From positions 1-39,935 of the forward strand of contig SUVR01000017.1 of assembly GCA_015061915.1 (NCBI GenBank): DNA of 39,935 nucleotides, in the 5' to 3' direction. This document shows, one piece after another, positions 15,935 through 22,805 of the stretch. The position numbers were made by a program, and so were the translations under genes. Position 1 is the stretch's first letter. Each line of letters opens with the position of its first letter. The stretch comes from Lentisphaerota bacterium (GTDB lineage: Bacteria; Verrucomicrobiota; Lentisphaeria; Victivallales; UBA1829). The notes beneath the pieces were generated by a model, which saw nothing but the letters and a program-made list of their open reading frames with translations, had not been told where the DNA came from and made no database searches.

Positions 15935-18808
15935 ATGCGAAACGTATTTCTGCTGATCCTGTTCGTTCTGCCGGTCTTCCTCTTTGCGGCGGAAAAGTTT
16001 GAGACCACTCCCGGCGATCCCTTCGGTTTCCACACGTTCAAGCTGGAAAACGGTCTGACTGTGATCCTGGCAAAAAACACAGACCAGCCAAAGATCCAAA
16101 GTTACATTATGGTCCATGCCGGTTCGCTCGATGACCCGGAACGTTCCACCGGGCTGGCACACTATTTTGAACACATGATGTTCAAGGGTACTTCAAAAAT
16201 TGCCGCTCTGAACTGGGAAAAGGAGAAGCCCCTGCTGGATAAGATCGAGGAACTTTTTGAACAGTATCGCCAGGAAAAAGATCCCGCAAAGCGAAAAGAG
16301 ATCTACGCAGAAATCGACAAAATATCGTCCGAAGCGGCACAATATTCCAACGATGAATACTGGGATATCCTCCGGACGATGGACTGCGATGAAATCAACG
16401 CTTTCACAACGTATGACATCACCGCCTATGAAACGCTCCTGCCCTCCAATATGCTGGAACCGTTCCTCACCCTGGAGGCGGAACGCTTCAGCAACATTGC
16501 CATGCGCCGCTTTCACACCGAACTGGAAACGGTCTATGAGGAGTTCAACCGCACACAGGACAACGACCGCCGGCAGGCTCTCAATGCCCTGCTGAAGCTG
16601 ATTGCCGGCGAAAAACACCCGCTGGCGCGCCCGATCATCGGCAAGCCGGAACACCTGAAAAGTCCGTCCATCCGGGACGTAAAAGATTTTTTCAAACGCT
16701 ATTATGTGCCGGAAAATATGGTTCTGATCCTGGTGGGCGATCTGGATTACGAAAACGCCGCAGCTCTCGTCCGTAAGACATTCGGGAAACTGCCCGCCGG
16801 AAAAGTCGCAGCCAAAAATCCGGTACCCGCTATCAAGCCCCTGTCAAAACCGCTGACCACAGAAATTACCGGACCGGAAAGTGAATTTCTGTATATGGCA
16901 ATCCCGCTGCAGATGGACTGGAAAGAAAACGGGTACCTCCGGGATTTGCTCTTCTCCGTTCTGTATAACGGAAAAAACGGACTGTTTGACGCAAATCTGT
17001 TCGATTCCCAGAAAGTTCAGAATATCTCCTGCTGGCTTTTTTCCATTGCGAATGAAAACCTGCTGATCATTTTTGCAAAACCGCTGGCGGGTCAGTCATT
17101 GGAACAGCTCCGTACACTCATCGAAGCCGAATTGGACAACCTGAAAAAAGGAAATTTTGATCCTGCGATCCTGACTGCCGCTGTCAATAACGACCGTTAT
17201 CAGCTGATGACCACGGCGGAAAAACGTTCGACAACCGCAGAAGTTGCGCTGAAGCTGGAGTGGTATCACATCCGTATGCAGGATATGCTGGATGATCTCA
17301 AAAAGAAAGAACAGCTTACGAAAAAGGAATTTGTGCGCCAGATAAACCGGGCAATGAACTCTGCACCGGCTGTCGTTTACAAGCGTTCCGGCGAAAAGAA
17401 GGATCGTATCCATGCAGAAAAGCCGCTAATCACACCGCTGAAAACATCGGAAGGCATACCGGGGCGTTTCGCCTGTGAACTGCTCCGGACACTTCCCGAA
17501 GCGTCTTACGACGCTCAGGTCATCGACTGGCAAACGGCGCTGAAAGAAACTCCGGTCCACAGGACCAAACTTTTCAGTACAAAAAACGAAAAAAATGAAC
17601 GATTCAGCTTTTCGATCGTGCTGCCCATTGGTCAAAATCACGATCTGAAACACGATCTGGCTGTCACTTACCTGCATCTGCTCGGCACCCGAAACAAGCC
17701 CCTCACCGTTTTCAACAGTGAACTTTATAACCTGGCGCTGGATATGTCCTTTACGTGTAACGATTTTACGACTACATTCACGGTTTCCGGACTTCAAAAA
17801 TATCTGCCCCGTGCTATGGCGTTGCTGAAAGAACGGCTCACTCTGGCGAAAAACGATCCGGAAGCCTTCCGGAAGCTGGTGGAACGCACCGAAAAACAAC
17901 GCCGGGACAACAAGAAAAATCCGAAATTATTGCTCTCCGGCGCAGTCAGCCGTGCCTTTTATGGAGAAAAGACCACCGTACTGCACTGTATCCCCTCTGC
18001 AAAAATGAAAAAAATCGATCCGGCAGAATTGACAGCTCATCTGAACGCACTCTGCACCACAATGCCCCGGGAATATGTCTATTACGGACCCGGTGATCCG
18101 GAGGAAGTCGCCGCTCTGATCCGGCAGCACCTGCCTGAACCGGCAGAAAAATTAAGCCGGATCCCTGAACCGGTCAAGTTCAAGATCATTCCGCCGGAAG
18201 AAAATACTGTTTACGTGATCCGGTATCCGTCGACTCAGGTCATTTCGCTGCTGCTCCGTCCGGACCGGGTGCAGATCCCTGCAGATAACGCTTTTGCGAC
18301 AATGTTGAACAACTATGTGTCCCCACTGTTCTTCAGGGAATTGCGGGAAAAACGTTCCCTCGGCTATGTGGCACAGGCAGATTACAATCTGCCGGCAAGT
18401 CAACCGGATAATTACTCTGTCTTTCTGGCTTTGCTTGAAACGCAGCGCAATAAATTGGAAGAGGGGATGAACACTATAAAAAGTCTGACCACTCAGATGC
18501 CGCAGAAAGAAGACGATTTCTACCGGGCTGCTGAGACAGCTGCCGCAAATATCGCCTCATACCGACTCCTGCCGGAAAATCTCTACTGGTTCCGGAGGGA
18601 ACAGCTGCAGATGAAACAGCCGCTGGATCAGATGGCACGGGATTTGAAACAGGTCCGGGAAATAAGCATGGAAGATTTCTTCCGCCGTGCGAAGGAAGCG
18701 ATGAACCGCAGCAAAGATCTCTGGATCCTTTCCGGAGATGTAAAAAATGTTCCCGAAGGTTTCGGAAAAATCGTTGAACTGAAACCGGAAGACATCCTGC
18801 CGCAATAA
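15935..18808 (+). CDS. Exported M16 family zinc metallopeptidase
   Basis: A 957-residue pitrilysin-type peptidase with a signal peptide (about residues 1-19, ending FLFAAE) and thus periplasmic or outer-membrane location. The inverted zinc motif HYFEH is at 76-80, and the third ligand should lie in the ETVYEEFN block (198-205). The gap between them is longer than usual because of a charged helical insertion at about 90-140. A second, degenerate M16 half occupies the C-terminal part, with the RELREKRSLGYVAQADY element around residues 798-814 typical of the substrate-binding half. The fused two-half architecture is usual for this length. It starts one base after the GH5 stop. Confidence 0.93.
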   Translation: MRNVFLLILFVLPVFLFAAEKFETTPGDPFGFHTFKLENGLTVILAKNTDQPKIQSYIMVHAGSLDDPERSTGLAHYFEHMMFKGTSKIAALNWEKEKPLLDKIEELFEQYRQEKDPAKRKEIYAEIDKISSEAAQYSNDEYWDILRTMDCDEINAFTTYDITAYETLLPSNMLEPFLTLEAERFSNIAMRRFHTELETVYEEFNRTQDNDRRQALNALLKLIAGEKHPLARPIIGKPEHLKSPSIRDVKDFFKRYYVPENMVLILVGDLDYENAAALVRKTFGKLPAGKVAAKNPVPAIKPLSKPLTTEITGPESEFLYMAIPLQMDWKENGYLRDLLFSVLYNGKNGLFDANLFDSQKVQNISCWLFSIANENLLIIFAKPLAGQSLEQLRTLIEAELDNLKKGNFDPAILTAAVNNDRYQLMTTAEKRSTTAEVALKLEWYHIRMQDMLDDLKKKEQLTKKEFVRQINRAMNSAPAVVYKRSGEKKDRIHAEKPLITPLKTSEGIPGRFACELLRTLPEASYDAQVIDWQTALKETPVHRTKLFSTKNEKNERFSFSIVLPIGQNHDLKHDLAVTYLHLLGTRNKPLTVFNSELYNLALDMSFTCNDFTTTFTVSGLQKYLPRAMALLKERLTLAKNDPEAFRKLVERTEKQRRDNKKNPKLLLSGAVSRAFYGEKTTVLHCIPSAKMKKIDPAELTAHLNALCTTMPREYVYYGPGDPEEVAALIRQHLPEPAEKLSRIPEPVKFKIIPPEENTVYVIRYPSTQVISLLLRPDRVQIPADNAFATMLNNYVSPLFFRELREKRSLGYVAQADYNLPASQPDNYSVFLALLETQRNKLEEGMNTIKSLTTQMPQKEDDFYRAAETAAANIASYRLLPENLYWFRREQLQMKQPLDQMARDLKQVREISMEDFFRRAKEAMNRSKDLWILSGDVKNVPEGFGKIVELKPEDILPQ

Positions 18809-18858
18809 AAAAACGTTGCAGAGATCGTTCCGTTACTTCCGGGCGATCTTTGCAATGT
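18806..18858 (-). terminator. Terminator of the LptF/G-like gene, overlapping its 3' end
   Basis: A 15-base stem (18813-18827 with 18844-18858, two G-U pairs) is followed on the minus strand by seven T residues. The loop contains the stop codon of the permease gene, so the 5' arm lies within the coding sequence. In the plus direction no T-run follows. Confidence 0.7.
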
Positions 18859-19927
18859 AATAGATCCCGAACGCCTGATACAGGAACGGCACCAGCCAGA
18901 TCAGATATTGCGGATACAGTGCCGCACTTTTCCGCAGCGCTTCCGCCAGCAATACATTGGCAAAATATACCCCTGCCAGCAGAACACTCAGGAACAACCC
19001 CACGCTGGTCTCGCGCCGGTTGGTCTGGATCGCCAGCGGAAGACCGAGCAGCAGAAATGCGATCGGCGCAAGCGCAAGACACACACGGGTGCTGAGTTCC
19101 ACTTCATGCTTCGTTGTATCCTGTCCTTCCCGCTTCAGCACCACGATACGCGCCAGCAGGTCTTTGAGCGGCAAAAACTTTTCCCGCATTGCGATACGGG
19201 ACGCATTGAACTGTTTTCCATAGTCCCACTCCATCTTAAACTCTTTCATAAACACGTCGTGATTCCGGTCACCGGAACGGGTCGTGATCTGGGCATCGAA
19301 AAGAACGATCTGCATCATCTTGTGTTCTTTATCCACTTCGATCCTGCCGCGGGCTGCGGTAATATCTTCATGAATATTCTGATCCACGACCCGGTAGAGC
19401 TGAACATAGTAGATATTATCCTCTGCGTCCTTGGAGGCAAAATAAAGTGAGGTCCCCGGCATAAAATCCTCCATGTTCACGGGCATCCCCGGAGTAAACA
19501 ATGCAAGCGGATGATTCACAACAACTTCCATGCCGAGCTTACGTGCTTTTTCCATTGTTCGCGGACCGGTATTCAGCTGGAGCTGCAGACAAATCGCAGT
19601 AAAAATGATCGTGGTCACGATCAGGGGCGCAACGATCTGAAGGATCGAGACACCACAGGCACGCATGGCAGTGATCTCGCTGTCTGCTGAAAGGCGTCCG
19701 AACACCAGCATGATCGCCACCAGAGACGCCCAGGGCAGTGTAAAACAGAGGGCATGGGGCAGCGAATAGATCAGCATTTCCAACGCCACCGATCCGGGGA
19801 TCCCCTGAGCAAGCGAATCGAAGATCCGGATCAGCTGAGCCCCCGCCATACCAAAAGTCAGAACGCCGATCGCCATCAGGAAGGTGGCAAGAAAGCTCTT
19901 CGTCACATAAAGATTCAAAATTTTCAT
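18833..19927 (-). CDS. LptF/LptG family lipopolysaccharide export permease
   Basis: Inner-membrane permease subunit of the LptB2FG ABC exporter that extracts lipopolysaccharide. The 364-residue length is normal. There are three hydrophobic segments near the N-terminus (about 9-31, 55-80, 97-120), a large periplasmic beta-jellyroll-like part (about 130-265) and three C-terminal segments (about 284-303, 309-330, 336-358). RACGVSILQI matches the conserved coupling region. The ATG at 19927 is preferred over one eleven codons upstream because AGGA precedes it and MKILNLYVTKSFL is the usual family start. F and G cannot be told apart here, and the second permease gene is not in the window. It may be cotranscribed with rnhC. 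Confidence 0.9.
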   Translation of the reverse strand: MKILNLYVTKSFLATFLMAIGVLTFGMAGAQLIRIFDSLAQGIPGSVALEMLIYSLPHALCFTLPWASLVAIMLVFGRLSADSEITAMRACGVSILQIVAPLIVTTIIFTAICLQLQLNTGPRTMEKARKLGMEVVVNHPLALFTPGMPVNMEDFMPGTSLYFASKDAEDNIYYVQLYRVVDQNIHEDITAARGRIEVDKEHKMMQIVLFDAQITTRSGDRNHDVFMKEFKMEWDYGKQFNASRIAMREKFLPLKDLLARIVVLKREGQDTTKHEVELSTRVCLALAPIAFLLLGLPLAIQTNRRETSVGLFLSVLLAGVYFANVLLAEALRKSAALYPQYLIWLVPFLYQAFGIYYIAKIARK

Positions 19928-19990
19928 AAAAAAGCTGTCCTGTTCTTGCGGTTGATGCAAATAAGATTCCCTTACAATAGCACGCTTTTC

Positions 19991-20006
19991 CGCATTTTAA
20001 AATGCG
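19991..20006. repeat. Perfect 16-bp palindrome upstream of the permease gene
   Basis: CGCATTTTAAAATGCG is a perfect palindrome with no loop, so a protein-binding site is more likely than an RNA hairpin. It overlaps a weak -35 (TTTAAA) placed 16 bases before TATTGT on the minus strand, about 60 bases upstream of the permease start. Confidence 0.45.
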
Positions 20007-20019
20007 TAACTGTATTTTT

Positions 20020-20943
20020 TTAAGATTTCCCGTTCTTCAACGCTTTCTCAAAGGTCGTAAAATGCCGTTTGCTGATCTTCTCCAGCAATTCCGCCCCGCC
20101 GCTCCCCGCGATTTGCGCCGCCACGGAATCGACCTGACTGCCGGCACCTTTGGGAAGAGTATCCACGCCGGCGATCCCTGCAAGCGCCTCCAGACGCCGC
20201 ACGAACTCCGCACGGGCGAGGATGGAAGCGGCAGCAACGGCAATATCACTTTCTGCTTTTGTCCGCTGATCCAGATGGATTTTTCTGCCGTTTTCCAACA
20301 GCGCATTCCGGATCAGATGCTCATCCCCGAATTTATCTGCAAGAGCGGCTGGACATTCCGGTGCCTTTTCCAACAGATTTTCCAACGATCTGGCATGACC
20401 CCACGCCAACAGCCGGTTCAAACTGCCAATCTTCGCATACGCCCGGTTGTATGCTTCCGGGCCGATTACCACAATCGCAAACTTTCCCTGCACGAGTTTC
20501 ATAATCTCCGAGGCGATCCCGGCTATCTTTTTATCGCTCTTGATCTGTTTGGAGTCCCGGACACCAAGGGCAGAAAGTTTTTCTGCAACATCTTCATTTT
20601 CAACATAAACACAGGAAACAACAAGTGGTCCGAAAAAGTCGCCTTTCCCGCTTTCATCGATCCCCGCATGAGGCGAAAAGGGTTCCTGTTCCTCCGGCAG
20701 TTCCACTCCGGTGATATACGGTTCCAGAAGAAACTCCACAAAATCTGCCGTTCCTTTTCCCTGCACCACCAGTTTGCCGGAAGTATAAGCGGCAACCGTT
20801 GTTTTTTCTTTTTTTGCTTTGTAAAAACAGTAAGGCGCATCCGTCAGCTCCCAACCGTTTTCAAGCAGGACTGACCGGAGCTGCAACAGCTGTTCTTCCT
20901 CCAGTTTTTTTACCAAACCGGTATTTTTTTTATCGAAATCCAT
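20020..20943 (-). CDS. rnhC: Ribonuclease HIII
   Basis: Cleaves the RNA strand of RNA-DNA hybrids. The 307-residue length and an N-terminal domain of about 85 residues (TBP-like) before the catalytic core mark it as HIII rather than HII. The core opens with GIDESGKGDFFGPL (94-107), giving D96 and E97 as active-site acids; DSKQIKSDKK follows, and the later SDIAVAAASILAR contains the third aspartate. The start at 20943 has GGAG upstream. It is divergent from the exported coiled-coil protein and lies 92 bases before the LptF/G-like gene. Confidence 0.95.
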   Translation of the reverse strand: MDFDKKNTGLVKKLEEEQLLQLRSVLLENGWELTDAPYCFYKAKKEKTTVAAYTSGKLVVQGKGTADFVEFLLEPYITGVELPEEQEPFSPHAGIDESGKGDFFGPLVVSCVYVENEDVAEKLSALGVRDSKQIKSDKKIAGIASEIMKLVQGKFAIVVIGPEAYNRAYAKIGSLNRLLAWGHARSLENLLEKAPECPAALADKFGDEHLIRNALLENGRKIHLDQRTKAESDIAVAAASILARAEFVRRLEALAGIAGVDTLPKGAGSQVDSVAAQIAGSGGAELLEKISKRHFTTFEKALKNGKS

Positions 20944-20995
20944 TGTTTTTTCTCCGGGAAACAGATTTTTTAACGATTTTATAACAAACAGGGAC

Positions 20996-21024
20996 TTGAC
21001 AATCCTGTAAATCTGTAATATAAT
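20996..21024 (+). promoter_or_regulatory. Perfect consensus sigma70 promoter
   Basis: TTGACA (20996-21001) and TATAAT (21019-21024) are separated by exactly 17 bases. This is the ideal housekeeping promoter and predicts strong constitutive transcription of the exported protein at 21076, with a leader of about 45 bases. Confidence 0.88.
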
Positions 21025-21075
21025 TTATCATATAAAAGTAATTTTTCAAACTAAAAACAATAAGGAACAGGAAGT

Positions 21076-22614
21076 ATGAAAAGACTGCTTTATTCGATCC
21101 CGGGATGTGTAATCCTCCTCTCGGCAGCTTTTGCCGCCCCGATTCCCCTGGATGCAGCGGAAAAAACAGTTAAGGCAAAACCCGCTACGATCTATACTCA
21201 ATCTGAATTCAAGATTTCTCAGGAACGTATGGCAATGATCGATGCGTTGCTGGATCGCACGATCAAACGGGGACTGGATGTTTCCAAGCAGTCTACGATC
21301 CTTCTGCTGGAAACGGAGATCTCCGGAAAAATGCCCCTGGTCCCGAAAGCTCCGGTCAGCAATAAAACGATCTCACAGATCTCCGCAGAAGCACGGAAGA
21401 TCGTCCGGGACGATGTGGCATATACCGCCCAGCAGGCAAATCTGAGAGTTGCTGCAGAAAAAGAGGCAGCCGAAAAATATCCCATTGCCAAACTGCGCAC
21501 AAAAGTCAAGTTCCAATACCAGAAGGGTCCCTATATTCAGGATGTGGAAGGCATCTTTTTTGCCGCAACAGAACGGTATGTGCAGATCAATGACAAACGG
21601 ATCCCTTATGTGGACCTTACGGATGAACTGCGGGCAAAGTTCGACCGCAAATTCAACGCTGAAATACGCAAAGAATTTGTGGAAAAGAAAATCCGCGAAC
21701 TGGATCAGAAAAAGAATGATGAAATCCAGCAGACATTTACAAAACTTCTTGCCGGTCAGGATAATCTGAACGAGAAAAACGGTTACATCTACGACAAATC
21801 CGAAAAGCAGTGGACCACAGCAAGAGGTTACCTGCAGAAACAACTCCCTGATGCAATGAAGAAATATCAGGCGTATCTGGAGGAACAACGGATCAAACAG
21901 CAGAAAGCAAGAGAACTGGAAGCCGCCAGAGCAAAAGAACTGGCTGCCTCCCGTGCCGTAACTGCAATCGATACCTCCGATGTAAAAAAGTACGAAGAGA
22001 TCCTGAACGCTGCCAAGAAAAAACGCCAGGAGATCCGCGAAAACAAATCCGGTGTGGATACATATCAGGGCTTCCGCAATGCACTCTGGGGTGCATCCCG
22101 TTACGATGTGGCATATCTCTTCTCCCGGACAAAAGGCGCCCGTTATGAATATGTGGACTTCAACAGCAAACTTATCCTGCCCCGCTATTTCCCGGCAGAA
22201 GTCTTCTTTGTCTTCGACAACAACAGTCTGGTGAAAGTCGTCATCGACTATGGTTACCAGCCCCGGCAGAAGGACGATGAAGCAGCGAAATCAGATGTAA
22301 AACGCCTGTTCTCCAGCGAAGATTTCAACAACCTCGTGATCTCCCTGCATGACATCTGCGGCGAAAGCGATGAAGAAAAAGCGGCAAAAGGTAATATCTT
22401 CAAGGAAATCGCCAACGGAACTCTGACGCCGGAAAAACTCCATCCGCCTCTGCCGCAGGATAATCAGGAAGATGAAAAAGCAGCTCCGGTCATCGTCAAG
22501 GATTTCACCGTTACCTGGACCGGAAAAGAAACAGATATGACTCTCTCGTTCCGCTACGACAAAGACAATGATGTCTATCAGAATGTCCAGCTCACCAAGG
22601 AACTGAAAAAGTAA
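21076..22614 (+). CDS. Exported coiled-coil protein of unknown function
   Basis: A 512-residue protein with a signal peptide (about 1-20, ...LLSAAFA/AP). Residues about 190-240 and 265-310 are highly charged, Lys/Glu/Gln/Ala-rich helices likely to form coiled coils. The central segment around 140-175 (KVKFQYQKGPYIQDVEGIFFAATERYV, shortened here to its first and last parts) is beta-rich. From about residue 333, GFRNALWGASRYDVAYLF resembles the small WG-x-S-xx-D/E-V domain found in exported proteins of Gram-negatives. No enzyme motif is seen. It has its own consensus promoter and AGGAA site and ends just before a large bidirectional terminator structure, so it is a single, probably highly expressed gene. 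Confidence 0.85.
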   Translation: MKRLLYSIPGCVILLSAAFAAPIPLDAAEKTVKAKPATIYTQSEFKISQERMAMIDALLDRTIKRGLDVSKQSTILLLETEISGKMPLVPKAPVSNKTISQISAEARKIVRDDVAYTAQQANLRVAAEKEAAEKYPIAKLRTKVKFQYQKGPYIQDVEGIFFAATERYVQINDKRIPYVDLTDELRAKFDRKFNAEIRKEFVEKKIRELDQKKNDEIQQTFTKLLAGQDNLNEKNGYIYDKSEKQWTTARGYLQKQLPDAMKKYQAYLEEQRIKQQKARELEAARAKELAASRAVTAIDTSDVKKYEEILNAAKKKRQEIRENKSGVDTYQGFRNALWGASRYDVAYLFSRTKGARYEYVDFNSKLILPRYFPAEVFFVFDNNSLVKVVIDYGYQPRQKDDEAAKSDVKRLFSSEDFNNLVISLHDICGESDEEKAAKGNIFKEIANGTLTPEKLHPPLPQDNQEDEKAAPVIVKDFTVTWTGKETDMTLSFRYDKDNDVYQNVQLTKELKK

Positions 22615-22655
22615 GCTGCAAATGCTCACCCGGCAGAATGCACGGGGCACAGCAG

Positions 22656-22692
22656 ACGGATCGCCGGTTCCGGCGATCCGTTTTCTTTTTTT
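22656..22692 (+). terminator. Terminator of the exported coiled-coil protein gene
   Basis: Hairpin A of the cloverleaf (ACGGATCGCCGG and its exact complement around a TT loop) is followed directly by TTTTCTTTTTTT (22681-22692), a textbook intrinsic terminator 40 bases after the stop codon. Confidence 0.88.
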
Positions 22693-22715
22693 CTGCGGCG
22701 ACTTTTGCGCCGCTG

Positions 22716-22760
22716 AAAAAAAGAAATGCCCACCGCTGCGCACTGCTGCGCGCGGTGGGC
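22716..22760 (-). terminator. Terminator of hrpB
   Basis: Hairpin C, read on the minus strand, has the GCCCACCGC/GCGGTGGGC stem and is followed by TTTCTTTTTTT (22726-22716). It lies about 45 bases past the hrpB stop and mirrors the plus-strand terminator. Confidence 0.85.
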
Positions 22761-22805
22761 TGCTGCTGTGCCCCGTGACATTCTGCCGGGTGATACTGTG
22801 TTGTT

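Larger units (their letters stand above)
22626..22793. repeat. Nested inverted-repeat element, cloverleaf-like, between convergent genes
   Basis: A 30-bp outer stem (22626-22655 with 22763-22793, one bulged A at 22778) encloses three adjacent hairpins. Hairpin A is 22656-22667 with 22670-22681, 12 bp perfect. Hairpin B is 22682-22700 with 22708-22726, 19 bp with one mismatch. Hairpin C is 22728-22736 with 22752-22760, 9 bp, plus an inner 5-bp helix with one bulged base. Only a handful of bases stay unpaired. It fills almost the whole gap between the convergent genes. No target-site duplication flanks it. Confidence 0.9.

Noticed and set aside
22626-22793. Terminal inverted repeats of an insertion sequence
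   Set aside because: The enclosed 107 bases are far too short for a transposase, and no target-site duplication flanks the arms; a non-autonomous element remains possible and is reported as such.
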